From Kocuria sp. (GTDB lineage: Bacteria; Actinomycetota; Actinomycetes; Actinomycetales; Micrococcaceae), in the NCBI GenBank assembly GCA_030454085.1, contig JAKDJD010000017.1:1-57297 (forward strand): a stretch of 57,297 nt of DNA, read 5' to 3'. The translations under genes were made by a program, and so were the position numbers. This document shows, in pieces, positions 27,358-36,189 of this stretch. The first letter of the stretch is position 1, and each line of letters begins with the position of its first letter. The notes under the pieces were generated by a model. That model was given only the letters and a program-made list of their open reading frames with translations. It searched no databases and had not been told where the DNA came from.

Positions 27358-27440
27358 GGAAGTGGATCTCCTGGTGTAGGGCTTGAGGATCGTCGCCTAT
27401 TGTCTCACGAGGAATCGACGCCGACCTCGCCCGCAATCTG

Positions 27441-28553
27441 CTACGGGCGGTCCCGGCCGGACTGGCCCCTTTTGACGGCGTCGATGACGTCGGCTTCGAA
27501 CAGGACGGAACCGCGCCCCTGCCAGGAGGCCACGGGCCAAATGCGGCCGGGAAGCCGGGCGATCTGGGAAACGAGCGCCTGCCCTTTCAGGTTGCCCGGA
27601 ACAGGGCTGTCCCACGCGACGGAGACCATGAGCGCCTCCGCGGTCGCGGACACGTCACCCGCCGCATCCGCGGCCATCATGGCCTGGGCATCCACGACGC
27701 CGAGTCCCTTGCCGTCCGCTCCGGTGACGACGAAAACAGCTCGGGGATCCGTGAGGGGCGGAAAGTCGCTCAGGGGCTGCATCCGGTCGACGGGAACTGT
27801 GGGCCTGGCCAATCCCGCGACAGAGAGGGTCCCGACGGCCCTGCGCATGGCAATGTTCCGGTACGCCTGGAGAGAGCCGGACATGATGATGAAGGCGACC
27901 ATGACCGTCAGGACGATCATTCCCAGGCTGTGCCACGCCCCTGACGCCACGAGCCAGACCAGGAGGCCCGCTGAGGCGACGAACCCCAAAACGGCGGCCG
28001 CGCGCGTTCCCGTGTCTTGTGACCCCGTGACTTTCCAAACGAAGGCTTCCACGACGTAGCCGCCGTCCAGCGGAATGCCGGGCAACAGATTGAAAATACC
28101 GACGAAACCGTTCGACGTCGTCAGCAGGTACAACACCAGGGCCGGCCATCCACCGACTTCGGCCCAGGCCATGACCGCCCACCCGATCGCGGCCAGAACC
28201 AGGTTCGACACGGGGCCCGCCAGCGAGACCAGCGCCGAGCGACCCGCGCTGGCGCGACCCGAGGGGAAGGTCGTATGACCTCCCATGAGGGTCAGGTTGA
28301 TGCCGGCCACCGACCATCCGAAAGCTTTCGCGGTGAGACCATGGCTCAGCTCGTGGATCAGGACAGAGATTGCGAGCAACACGGCAAAAACCAGCGCAGC
28401 TCCGTAGGCACCTGGCCCCAGCCACGGGAACCTGGACGAGAGGAAACTCCCGTAGCCGAGCACGATCAGAAGAGTCAGAAGAAACCATGAACGCGAGAGC
28501 CGCACCGGAATGCCCGCGATGCGCCCGAGGGAGAGGCCGTCAGCCGAAGTCAT
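27441..28553 (-). CDS. Site-2 (M50) metalloprotease with C-terminal CBS-like region
   Basis: A 370-residue membrane protease. The zinc motif HELSH lies in SVLIHELSHGLTAKAFGW (about 65-72), and the second metal motif is in NLLPGIPLDGGYVVEAFVWK (about 158). Six helices are followed by a soluble C-terminal region (about 245-360) that resembles CBS domains. Site-2 proteases cleave anti-sigma factors or other membrane proteins inside the bilayer. The substrate cannot be inferred. It lies between mshC and trmI. Confidence 0.92.
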   Translation of the reverse strand: MTSADGLSLGRIAGIPVRLSRSWFLLTLLIVLGYGSFLSSRFPWLGPGAYGAALVFAVLLAISVLIHELSHGLTAKAFGWSVAGINLTLMGGHTTFPSGRASAGRSALVSLAGPVSNLVLAAIGWAVMAWAEVGGWPALVLYLLTTSNGFVGIFNLLPGIPLDGGYVVEAFVWKVTGSQDTGTRAAAVLGFVASAGLLVWLVASGAWHSLGMIVLTVMVAFIIMSGSLQAYRNIAMRRAVGTLSVAGLARPTVPVDRMQPLSDFPPLTDPRAVFVVTGADGKGLGVVDAQAMMAADAAGDVSATAEALMVSVAWDSPVPGNLKGQALVSQIARLPGRIWPVASWQGRGSVLFEADVIDAVKRGQSGRDRP

Positions 28554-28559
28554 GGGTCA

Positions 28560-29864
28560 TCACACCGCAATACCCAGTCGGGCCGTGATGAGGGCTGCGA
28601 CGTCATCCCTGTTGCCTGCCGGTTCCCCGGAAAGGGCGATCGAGGCCCACTCGTCAACGGCCCGGACCGCTGAGGGCGCGTCGAGGTCGTCCGCCAGTGC
28701 GTCACGGACATCGGAGATCAAACGATCGCTCCGTGACGCGTCCGGCTCGGGCTCCGTCGAATCCTGCCGAAGCGCTTCCCTCCACCGGGCGAGCTTCTGG
28801 GTGGCTTCCTCCAGCAAGTCGTCACTCCACGACCAGTCGGCCCGGTAATGGTTGGACAGGATCGCCAACCGAATGGCCGCGGGGTCGACGCCCTGCTGAC
28901 GCAGGGAAGAAACGAGAACCAAGTTGCCTTTGGACTTGCTCATCTTCTCGCCGTCGAGCCCGACCATTCCCGTGTGTGCATAGTGTTCGGCCATGAGTTC
29001 ACCGGTCATCGCGAAGGCGTGCCCCGCCCCCATTTCGTGATGCGGGAAACGAAGATCGTTGCCCCCGCCCTGCACGGTATAGGGCATACCCAAGTATTTC
29101 TCTGCGATCACGGTGCACTCGATGTGCCAGCCCGGCCTCCCGGGCCCGAGAGAGCCGCCGTCCCATTCAGGCTCGCCCCTGCGGTGAGCTCTCCACAGGA
29201 GGGCGTCGAAAGGGTCGTGCTTTCCAGGACGCTCGGGGTCTCCCCCGCGCTCAGCAAACAAGGGGGCCATGTCCGATTCCGAGTAATTGGAGACGTACCC
29301 CAGATACCAGCGAGCGGGGTCGTTGTGCGTGTCCGCTGCCTTGCGGACGCTGAAATAGACGTCCCCAGCGGGATGCTCGGTTCCCTCGCCGTCCACGTAC
29401 CCTTCCGCCCGATAGGCCAAGCCTTCATCGACCATTTGTTCGACCCACGGGACGATCCAGTCCACGGACTCGGTCGCACCGATGTAGTGCTCCGGCGGGA
29501 TCACGGACAGCGCTTCCATGTCCCCCCTGAACAAATCCGTCTGGTCCTCGGCCAAAGCCTTCCAGTCGACACCGGTCTGTTCTGCCCGCTCAATCAACGG
29601 ATCGTCGACGTCGGTCACGTTCTGGACGAAGGTGACCTGGTACCCCGCATCGCGCCAAGCGCGGTTCAGAAGGTCGAAAGCTACATATGTGGCCGCGTGA
29701 CCCATGTGGGTCGCGTCGTAAGGGGTGATCCCGCAAACATAGAGCCTCGCCGAGTCGGTGTCCCGGGGAAGTCCGACGATTTCGTTGAGGCGGGAGTCGA
29801 AGATCGACGGTACGGGTGCTCTGTCGTGGAGCGCTGGAATTTCGGGGGCGGACCAGGCGCGCAT
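28560..29864 (-). CDS. mshC: Mycothiol ligase MshC (cysteine:GlcN-Ins ligase)
   Basis: A 434-residue class I aminoacyl-tRNA-synthetase-like protein. The HIGH-type motif is in [20 protein letters not shown] (about 46-64), and KMSKS is in [20 protein letters not shown] (about 306). MshC couples cysteine to glucosaminyl-inositol with ATP, making the mycothiol precursor. Unlike CysS it has no long C-terminal anticodon-binding region. Mycothiol is the main thiol of actinobacteria. SD GAAAGGT lies six bases upstream of ATG. It ends seven bases before the M50 protease start, so they are likely one transcript. Confidence 0.95.
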   Translation of the reverse strand: MRAWSAPEIPALHDRAPVPSIFDSRLNEIVGLPRDTDSARLYVCGITPYDATHMGHAATYVAFDLLNRAWRDAGYQVTFVQNVTDVDDPLIERAEQTGVDWKALAEDQTDLFRGDMEALSVIPPEHYIGATESVDWIVPWVEQMVDEGLAYRAEGYVDGEGTEHPAGDVYFSVRKAADTHNDPARWYLGYVSNYSESDMAPLFAERGGDPERPGKHDPFDALLWRAHRRGEPEWDGGSLGPGRPGWHIECTVIAEKYLGMPYTVQGGGNDLRFPHHEMGAGHAFAMTGELMAEHYAHTGMVGLDGEKMSKSKGNLVLVSSLRQQGVDPAAIRLAILSNHYRADWSWSDDLLEEATQKLARWREALRQDSTEPEPDASRSDRLISDVRDALADDLDAPSAVRAVDEWASIALSGEPAGNRDDVAALITARLGIAV

Positions 29865-29906
29865 ATGTACCTTTCAGTGAAGACGTGTGGAGCGGTGCAG
29901 GCGGGA

Positions 29907-30737
29907 TCAGGCGGAAAGTACTCCCGTGCCCAACAGTGCGAAGACGACGGCGCCGAGCACAATCCGGTACCAGACGAAGATGTTGTAGCTGTGGTTCGAG
30001 ATGAACTTGAGCAACCACCCAATCATGACGTAGCCGATGACGAACGCGATAACGGTGGCGAGAAGAGTCGGACCCACGGAGTAGTAAGCATCGAAACCAT
30101 CGGTCACCGACTTGGCCAACTTGTAGAGGCCGGACAAAAAGACGGCTGGAATCGCGAGGAGGAAAGAATACCGGGTAGCGGTTTCACGGGTGTAGCCCAT
30201 GAACAGACCGGTCATGATGGTTCCGCCAGAACGGGAAACGCCCGGAATCAGAGCCAGTGCCTGCCCGAGACCGTAGAAGATGCCGTGCTTGACCGTCAGA
30301 TCCTTGATCTCCAGTTGTTCCCGACCGATCCGATCAGCAATCGCAAGGAACACGCCGAAGACGATGAGCATCGTCGCCGTGATCCAGAGGCTCCGGAATT
30401 CGGTGTCGATGTAGTCCTGCAGAAGCAGGCCCAGGATTCCAATGGGAATCGAACCGATGATGATGAACCAACCCATCCTGGCGTCAGGATCGGACTTGTC
30501 CACCCTTCCGAACAGGGAACCGAACCATCGCGAGATGATGCGCACGATGTCACGCCAGAAGAACAGCAGGACCGCCAATTCGGTGCCCAATTGGGTCACC
30601 GCGGTGAAGGCCGATCCTGGATCCTGGTCATTCGGGAGGAGCTGCCCCACGATACTGATGTGCGCCGATGACGAAATCGGGATGAACTCTGTCAGGCCTT
30701 GAACCAGGCCGAGAATAATTGCTTGAAACCATGCCAC
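29907..30737 (-). CDS. uppP: Undecaprenyl-diphosphatase UppP (BacA type)
   Basis: A 276-residue membrane protein with eight predicted helices. The BacA motifs are present: [20 protein letters not shown] near residue 13 and [20 protein letters not shown] near residue 165. It recycles undecaprenyl diphosphate to the monophosphate carrier for peptidoglycan and other envelope polymers. Overexpression of this family confers bacitracin resistance. The gene lies upstream of mshC in the same orientation. Confidence 0.97.
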   Translation of the reverse strand: MAWFQAIILGLVQGLTEFIPISSSAHISIVGQLLPNDQDPGSAFTAVTQLGTELAVLLFFWRDIVRIISRWFGSLFGRVDKSDPDARMGWFIIIGSIPIGILGLLLQDYIDTEFRSLWITATMLIVFGVFLAIADRIGREQLEIKDLTVKHGIFYGLGQALALIPGVSRSGGTIMTGLFMGYTRETATRYSFLLAIPAVFLSGLYKLAKSVTDGFDAYYSVGPTLLATVIAFVIGYVMIGWLLKFISNHSYNIFVWYRIVLGAVVFALLGTGVLSA

Positions 30738-30848
30738 GGTTCGACTTTACCCAAAAGCCGGCGGCTACCGCGTCAGTCGTTGCCGGCTGTGCGTGAAGTT
30801 ACAGGCAGTTCGCCGATTCCGTTCAGGCGGCTCCCACGTGCGAAAACG

Positions 30849-31178
30849 CTATTTGAGGTCTTCCGCTCCGACATCGTCCAGGTCTTCGTCGAGGTCGTCG
30901 TCCTCGTTCTCGTCGAGATCCTCGTAGTCCTCATCGAACTCGTCGTCATCCTCGTCATCATCCTCTTCGTCCTCGTCTTCGACGAAGACTTCGAGAGGTG
31001 TGACCTCGTTGTATGCGACGTAGATGGCGTCCTCGTAGACCTCGAACGCGTCCGCAATGCCCAAGTAGGCGTTCTCGACGGCCGTGTCCTGCTCGCCGCG
31101 CTTGGCGGCCAGGGCAGTGAGATGTTCTTCGAAGGCCTGGATGAGCGAGTTGAGCGCGACGCGCGGTTCGGTAGTCAT
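30849..31178 (-). CDS. Small acidic protein of unknown function
   Basis: A 109-residue protein. Residues 1-65 form a compact, probably helical domain (MTTEPRVALNSLIQAFEEHL to ALEVFVED-type sequence), and residues 70-109 are almost entirely Asp/Glu. Similar proteins are widespread in Micrococcaceae near mshC/uppP and are sometimes labelled primosomal, without support that I can see. TAGTTT (31185-31190 on the minus strand) lies six bases upstream of ATG, suggesting leaderless translation, though AGAGG in the gap could be a short-spaced ribosome site. Confidence 0.7.
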   Translation of the reverse strand: MTTEPRVALNSLIQAFEEHLTALAAKRGEQDTAVENAYLGIADAFEVYEDAIYVAYNEVTPLEVFVEDEDEEDDDEDDDEFDEDYEDLDENEDDDLDEDLDDVGAEDLK

Positions 31179-31337
31179 ACCTCTAAACTATCCGACTTTC
31201 CCCCTCGGGGAAACACCGCCTTCGGATGGCGTGGATTGCTCACAGCGTGCCCGGTCGAAAGCTTGGTGCCGGACCCACATCTGACACGAGGAAGCCTGTC
31301 GATCCCGCACACGACGTCGGAACAGGGCCGAACAACG

Positions 31338-31385
31338 AAAAACCGGTCCGCCGCTCAACCATGAGAGTTGAACGACGAACCGGTT
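31338..31385 (-). terminator. Terminator-like hairpin after tRNA-Leu
   Basis: Imperfect 19-bp inverted repeat, with AACCGGT (31341-31347) pairing ACCGGTT (31379-31385) and TCAAC (31355-31359) pairing GTTGA (31367-31371). On the minus strand it lies just beyond the tRNA and is followed by TTTCGTTGTT. Confidence 0.7.
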
Positions 31386-31391
31386 CCACTG

Positions 31392-31477
31392 TGCGCGAGG
31401 GGGGACTTGAACCCCCACCCTCTAATACGAGGACTAGCACCTCAAGCTAGCGCGTCTGCCTATTCCGCCACCCGCGC
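31392..31477 (-). tRNA. tRNA-Leu (anticodon GAG)
   Basis: An 86-base tRNA on the minus strand. Acceptor GCGCGGG pairs with CTCGCGC (one G-U pair), the anticodon stem CTAGC/GCTAG encloses TTGAGGT giving anticodon GAG, a long variable arm identifies a class II tRNA, and the T arm contains GGTTCAAGTCC. It reads CUC and CUU. CCA is not encoded. The discriminator is A, as expected for tRNA-Leu. Confidence 0.95.
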
Positions 31478-31486
31478 AGGTGATCT

Positions 31487-31544
31487 CGGAAGCTTGCTTC
31501 CGGGCAACGAGTAATAACTTACTTGATGCCTCAGGCCTGCGCAA
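31487..31544 (-). promoter_or_regulatory. tRNA-Leu promoter and leader hairpin
   Basis: On the minus strand TTGCGC (31539-31544), a 17-base spacer and TAAGTT (31516-31521) predict a start near 31509, leaving a leader of about 30 bases before the tRNA. The leader contains a 7-bp hairpin (31487-31493 with 31496-31502), possibly a processing feature. Confidence 0.55.
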
Positions 31545-31595
31545 ATCCTGAATAGGTCGCACCACGTGACAGTTGTCACATGGTTGATCCGTCGG

Positions 31596-32606
31596 TCAGC
31601 CAGAGGTGCCTGCACTCTGCCACGAGAACTCGAAATTCTTCCTCTTCTTGGGGCCGACGCCGCGCAATACCGTGCGCTTGTCGTTAGTCGGGGAGGAGAG
31701 GTCGCGCCAGATCCTGACCGTCGAGGGCAACTGCACGGGCGCGCCGAATTCCACCGTCCACTCGCAGGGGGCCGAGGGATCGGATGTCACCTGGCTCAGG
31801 GCCCGCGACGCGCAATACATGCCGTGAGCGATGGCCCCCTTCATGCCGAACAGCTTCGCCGAGGTATTGCTCAAATGAATCGGATTCGCATCACCTGAGA
31901 CCTTGGCATAGGCGCGGCCCGTGGTCGAGGGCAACCGCCATTGGCCGATCAGAGTCAGTCCGACTCTGGGATCGGGTCTGTTTTCTCGAGCAGAGGCTCC
32001 GGATGCGGGCGCGCTATCTCGTTTCTCCGCATCTCCGGACGGCTGCTTCGACAAATACAGGGACTCGTCCGTGTAAGCGAGCTCCCCGCTGCTGTCCCAG
32101 ATCTCGGCCAGGATTCGCACCGTGGTCCCCCGACGGTGGCTCCCGAATTCCTTCACCCGGACCCTGACCTTGACCGTGGTGTCCAATGTGACCGGCCGAT
32201 GCTGGGTCACCGAATTCTCGAGATGAATCAGTCCGAGAAGACGCAGCGGAAATGATTTCTTGGACATCAGCTCCATTGCAATCGGGAACGTCACGGCGTG
32301 CAGGTACCCACCGTGGGCGCACTCCCCTTCCCTGGCTGCGACGACGCGCCGAAATGCGGCGTCGTCGGTCGCGGCAATGCGAATGCGGCGCTCGACGGGA
32401 GGCAACGACGCCGGGCTCGGAATGGCCGCGGCGTCGCTGGGCCCCTTGCGGTCCGTTCGGCGTCTTCCGACGAGAGAGGCCGCCTCCTTGCCCAGGATGC
32501 TCATATACATGCCCGCCGGTCCGGCCTTGTCCCGAACGGCAGCCGCAACTCCGTCCTTGGCGTTGCGGCCCCGGCTGTGCTTCGTAGGTATGCGAGGAAT
32601 CTTCAT
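31596..32606 (-). CDS. MaoC-like hot-dog dehydratase/hydratase
   Basis: A 336-residue protein whose C-terminal half (about 215-300) has the MaoC hydratase signature YAKVSGDANPIHLSNTSAKL with the following FGMKGAIAHGM; Asp and His there form the active site. The N-terminal half is a second, divergent hot-dog (AMELMSKKSFPLRLLGLIHL). Double-hot-dog MaoC proteins hydrate enoyl-CoA in lipid metabolism. It follows FabG4-like and thiolase genes; fadA2-fabG4-htdX (Rv0243-Rv0242c-Rv0241c) is the equivalent mycobacterial set. Confidence 0.88.
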   Translation of the reverse strand: MKIPRIPTKHSRGRNAKDGVAAAVRDKAGPAGMYMSILGKEAASLVGRRRTDRKGPSDAAAIPSPASLPPVERRIRIAATDDAAFRRVVAAREGECAHGGYLHAVTFPIAMELMSKKSFPLRLLGLIHLENSVTQHRPVTLDTTVKVRVRVKEFGSHRRGTTVRILAEIWDSSGELAYTDESLYLSKQPSGDAEKRDSAPASGASARENRPDPRVGLTLIGQWRLPSTTGRAYAKVSGDANPIHLSNTSAKLFGMKGAIAHGMYCASRALSQVTSDPSAPCEWTVEFGAPVQLPSTVRIWRDLSSPTNDKRTVLRGVGPKKRKNFEFSWQSAGTSG

Positions 32607-33952
32607 TACGCTCCCACCATGGATTGACCGCAGACGCGCAACGTCTGACCGTTGATTCCCGCCGCGGCATTCGAGGCCAGGAAACCTACGGCCTGAGCAA
32701 CGTCTTCCGGCTTACCGCCTTGCTGCAACGAATTGAGCCTCCGGGCGACCTCTCTGGTCACGGTCGGCATCGCCTTGGTCATGTCGGTCTCGATGAAACC
32801 TGGGGCTACCGCGTTGACGGTTCCTCCTGCTTGCGCGAAATCCACGGCCATGGCCGAGACCATTCCGATGATTCCTGCCTTGGACGCACCATAATTCGTC
32901 TGCCCGCGATTGCCAGCGATGCCGCTCGTCGACGCCAAGGATACGACTCTCGGATTCGGGCCGAACGCTCCGGAGTCCAGGAGCTGGCGGTTCATCGCCA
33001 ATTGCGAGGCCAGGTTGACCGCGAGGACCGACCCCCATTTGCTCTCGTCCATATTCGCGAGCATCTTGTCCCGGGTGATGCCCGCGTTGTGAATCACGAT
33101 GTCGAGGTGCCCGAAGTGCTTGCGTGCCGCTTCGGCGATTTTCGATCCTGCATCGTGCTGGGTGATGTCCAGCTGGAGGGCCACCCCGTTGACGCTGTTG
33201 GCAACCTTCGAGAGTGCCTCGCCCGCCGCCGGGACATCAACCAGAATCAGCTCCGCACCGTCATCGTGCAGGCGCCGAACGATGGCTTCACCAATGCCGC
33301 GGGCGGCTCCCGTCACCACGGCAACCTTGCCGCTCACCGGCGCGTCGGCCTCCACCGTGTGTGGCTTCGCAGGGTCAACGGACAAGGGTTGGCCGCTGAT
33401 GTAGGCCGAGCGAGCGGACAGCAGGAACCTCAGAGGCCCCTGGACACTTTCGTGCTCCGGACCGAGCTCTGGAGCGAGCTTCAGCAGGTTGCACGTCGAG
33501 CCCTTGCGCATCTCGTGGGCGAGGGACCTCATGAATCCCTCGACCGCTTTCTGGGTCGCCACCAGCTCGGGTGACGACTCGTCGTCCTCATGATCCGTGG
33601 AGCGACCGAGCACGATCACTCGCCCACAGGTCCCCAAGCTCCTCAACGCGGCCCCGACGGCCAGCGCTCCGTTCTGGAGGTCAGCGGGTGTCGGCGCATC
33701 GGTGAAGTCGGCGATGATCGCCCCGTAGCGTGTCCGGCTCTCGGGATGCCTCCGGACCTCGAGGTTCCAATCGAGCAACGTTTCGGCGAGTCCGTCGGCA
33801 TTCTGCCCGCCAACCACGAGGACCTTCCGGTCATTCAGGAGGTCCTGGCCCGGTTCGTAGCGCCGAAGCTCAACCGGCTGCGGCAGGCCGAGGGCACCCG
33901 CGACCTTCTTGCCGACGGACGAGTTCACGATCTGTGCGTATGAGTCCTTCAT
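32606..33952 (-). CDS. High-molecular-weight FabG4-type 3-oxoacyl reductase
   Basis: A 448-residue SDR. The catalytic half (about 205-448) has the cofactor loop VVTGAARGIGEAIVRRL, the NAG motif, and YGASKAG active-site signature with DKML and SLASTSG upstream. An N-terminal ~200-residue flavodoxin-like domain (VLVVGGQNADGLAETLLDWN) makes it the FabG4 type (mycobacterial Rv0242c), an NADH-dependent ketoacyl-CoA reductase. It stands between the thiolase and MaoC genes; its stop overlaps the MaoC start, so the three are probably an operon. Confidence 0.92.
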   Translation of the reverse strand: MKDSYAQIVNSSVGKKVAGALGLPQPVELRRYEPGQDLLNDRKVLVVGGQNADGLAETLLDWNLEVRRHPESRTRYGAIIADFTDAPTPADLQNGALAVGAALRSLGTCGRVIVLGRSTDHEDDESSPELVATQKAVEGFMRSLAHEMRKGSTCNLLKLAPELGPEHESVQGPLRFLLSARSAYISGQPLSVDPAKPHTVEADAPVSGKVAVVTGAARGIGEAIVRRLHDDGAELILVDVPAAGEALSKVANSVNGVALQLDITQHDAGSKIAEAARKHFGHLDIVIHNAGITRDKMLANMDESKWGSVLAVNLASQLAMNRQLLDSGAFGPNPRVVSLASTSGIAGNRGQTNYGASKAGIIGMVSAMAVDFAQAGGTVNAVAPGFIETDMTKAMPTVTREVARRLNSLQQGGKPEDVAQAVGFLASNAAAGINGQTLRVCGQSMVGA

Positions 33953-33986
33953 TTGTCGCTATATCCTCCCTTTTCGGGTCGCTCTT

Positions 33987-35291
33987 CTACCGGCTGGGCT
34001 GGTCTGCTTCGAGAATCATCGTCACCCCGAGGCCGCCCGCGGCACAGACCGAAATCAGTCCACGCTGGGCCTTGCCCGTTTCCTGAGCCGATTCGTGCAA
34101 TTGCTTGGCGAGCGTGGCCACAATCCGTCCGCCCGTGGCGGCGAAGGGATGTCCGGCCGCCAGAGAGGAGCCGTTGACGTTCAGTTTGCTCCGATCGATG
34201 CTTCCGACCGCGGCCTGTCGGCCCAGCTTCTCGCGAGCGAATTCTTCCGACTCCCACGCCTTGAGATGGCACAAGACAGTCGATGCGAACGCCTCGTGGA
34301 TTTCGTAGTAGTCGAAGTCCTTCAACTCGAGGTTGTTTCGCTCAAGCAAACGCGGGACGGCATAGGCGGGAGCCATCAACAGGCCGTCTTCACCCTGGAC
34401 GAAGTCGACCGCGGCAGTCTGCGCATCGACCACGCGGGCGAGCGGAGTGAGCTGGTGGTCATCCGCCCACTCACGGTTGCCCAGGAGGACGGCAGACGCG
34501 CCGTCGGTCAGCGGCGTCGAGTTGCCCGCCGTCATCGTTGCTTCTTCGGGGAGATTCCGGCCGAAGACAGGATTCAGCCCGCCCAGTTTTTCGAGTGTCG
34601 AGTCGGCGCGCAGGTTGTTGTCCTTGCCCAGCCCCCGGAATCCCGTCAACAGGTCGTCGAAGAATCCCCGCTCGTAGGCCGCCGCGAGATTCTTGTGGCT
34701 GGCCAAGGCCAACTCGTCCTGATCCTCTCGGGAGATCTCCCATGCCGCCGTGGTGATGGCCTGGTGCTCCCCCATCGACAATCCGGTGCGGGGCTCGCCG
34801 GTGGTCGGTGCTGCCGGCTTGATGTCCGCCGGGCGCAGCTTCGAGACCGCGGCCAGGCGCTGCTTGAGCGTTTTGGCCCGGGCGAGCTCGAGAAGGGTGC
34901 GGCGGAGGCCTTCGGAGACCACGATCGGTGCATCCGAGGCGGAGTCGACGCCGCCGGCAACGGCCGAGTCCATCTGGCCGAGTCTGATCTTGTTGGTCAG
35001 CCCCCAGACCGTTTCGAGCCCGGTCGCGCAGGCCTGCTGGACGTCGTATGCGGGTGTCGAGGATTCAAAGGCCGAACCCAGCACTGCCTCACGCGTCAGG
35101 TTGAAATCCTTCGAGTGCTTGAGAACGGCCCCGGCGGCCACTTCGCCCAAGGGTTGCCCGGCCAGCCCGTAGCGGGCAGCCAGTCCATCGAAGGCGGTGG
35201 TCAGCATCTCGAGATTGCTCGAGGACGCATAGGCCCCATTGGAGCGTGCGAATGGAATTCGGTTGCCGCCGAGTACGTAGGCCTGGGACAT
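33987..35291 (-). CDS. Acetyl-CoA acyltransferase (thiolase)
   Basis: A 434-residue thiolase. Active-site motifs are VQQACATGLE (nucleophile Cys, about residue 88), SSLAAGHPFAATGGR (His) and ISVCAAGGLGVTMI (second Cys) at the C terminus. It cleaves 3-ketoacyl-CoA (beta-oxidation) or makes it in reverse. It heads the minus-strand set thiolase-FabG4-MaoC and is divergent from a TetR regulator that overlaps the intergenic promoter region. Confidence 0.94.
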   Translation of the reverse strand: MSQAYVLGGNRIPFARSNGAYASSSNLEMLTTAFDGLAARYGLAGQPLGEVAAGAVLKHSKDFNLTREAVLGSAFESSTPAYDVQQACATGLETVWGLTNKIRLGQMDSAVAGGVDSASDAPIVVSEGLRRTLLELARAKTLKQRLAAVSKLRPADIKPAAPTTGEPRTGLSMGEHQAITTAAWEISREDQDELALASHKNLAAAYERGFFDDLLTGFRGLGKDNNLRADSTLEKLGGLNPVFGRNLPEEATMTAGNSTPLTDGASAVLLGNREWADDHQLTPLARVVDAQTAAVDFVQGEDGLLMAPAYAVPRLLERNNLELKDFDYYEIHEAFASTVLCHLKAWESEEFAREKLGRQAAVGSIDRSKLNVNGSSLAAGHPFAATGGRIVATLAKQLHESAQETGKAQRGLISVCAAGGLGVTMILEADQPSR

Positions 35292-35390
35292 GGATCCTCC
35301 GGATCTGTGTTGAGGCGTGCCGCGGTTCGGGGTTCCTGCCCTTGTTTCCCGCAGGTCTTGACCGAACGCATGCAGCCCTTGTGATTGGGG

Positions 35391-35426
35391 TTACAAAAGA
35401 CAAGAGTACCTGATACTCTGCGTATC
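35391..35426 (+). promoter_or_regulatory. Predicted tetR promoter overlapping an operator palindrome
   Basis: TTACAA (35391-35396), 17 bases, TACTCT (35414-35419), then seven bases to GTG 35427 fit a leaderless promoter. A perfect 5-5-5 inverted repeat GATAC-TCTGC-GTATC (35412-35426) covers the -10 and ends at the start codon, where a bound TetR dimer would block its own transcription and possibly the divergent thiolase promoter. Confidence 0.5.
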
Positions 35427-36128
35427 GTGAACACCGAACAGGACATCGATGACCGTGAAAGGTCACCATCTCTGGCAAGCAACCGGGATGGACGAGTTGC
35501 GCGATGGGACTCGCACCGCCGGGTACGTCGTTGCCAACTCCTGCGCGAGGCGCGGAAGGCCATCCACAAGCTCGGACCGCAAGCTTCGATGGAAGAGATC
35601 GCACAGCATTCCGGAACCTCCAAATCCGTCTTCTACAGGTATTTCACCGACAAGGCCGGCCTGAGCCAGGCTCTGGGAGAGTTCCTGCTGGCCGGCATCG
35701 AACCGAAGATCGCACAAGCGGCCAAGAGCGGTTCGACGCCGCAGGACGTCGTCGAACGAATGATCGATGTGTATCTGACGATGGTCCAGCGCTCTCCGGC
35801 GATCCATGAATTCGTGACGACTCAAGCGGGACTCGGATGGTCGAGGACCACGAGCGACGACGCTCCGACGGCCTCGCTGGGGCACTTCGCCGACCACATC
35901 GCGGCCCTCCTCATCTCTTCTCTGCGGTCGGTCCCTCACGGTTCGGAAGCGGCGCCGATGGAGGACGAGCTCATGCTGGACTACTGGGCCAGGGCCGTCG
36001 TCGGGATGGTCAACTCCGTTACGGAGAAGTGGAGCCGCGCGAATGCGCAGGGAGAAGGTCCCCCGCGAGAAGTCGTGGTGGCCCGCCTGACCCAATGGAT
36101 ACTTATGCCGCTCCAGTACGGCCCGTGA
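35427..36128 (+). CDS. TetR/AcrR family transcriptional regulator
   Basis: A 233-residue regulator with a HTH at about 40-85 (MEEIAQHSGTSKSVFYRYFT) preceded by a basic N terminus, and a ligand-binding domain of helical type. An open frame continues upstream to 35385, but this crosses the predicted promoter. GTG 35427 follows directly. It faces the thiolase-FabG4-MaoC genes and lies 61 bases before an acyl-CoA oxidase, so it probably regulates fatty-acid catabolism, with an acyl-CoA as likely inducer (inference). Confidence 0.88.
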   Translation: MNTEQDIDDRERSPSLASNRDGRVARWDSHRRVRRCQLLREARKAIHKLGPQASMEEIAQHSGTSKSVFYRYFTDKAGLSQALGEFLLAGIEPKIAQAAKSGSTPQDVVERMIDVYLTMVQRSPAIHEFVTTQAGLGWSRTTSDDAPTASLGHFADHIAALLISSLRSVPHGSEAAPMEDELMLDYWARAVVGMVNSVTEKWSRANAQGEGPPREVVVARLTQWILMPLQYGP

Positions 36129-36189
36129 CCCGCGGCCATCGAACCAACACGAACCAAGACACTTCAGAATTTCGACCACAGGAGGAACC

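Noticed and set aside
28848..30671. 607-residue open frame antisense to mshC and uppP
   Set aside because: It is the shadow of two certain genes on the other strand; the product is arginine- and histidine-rich with no domain.
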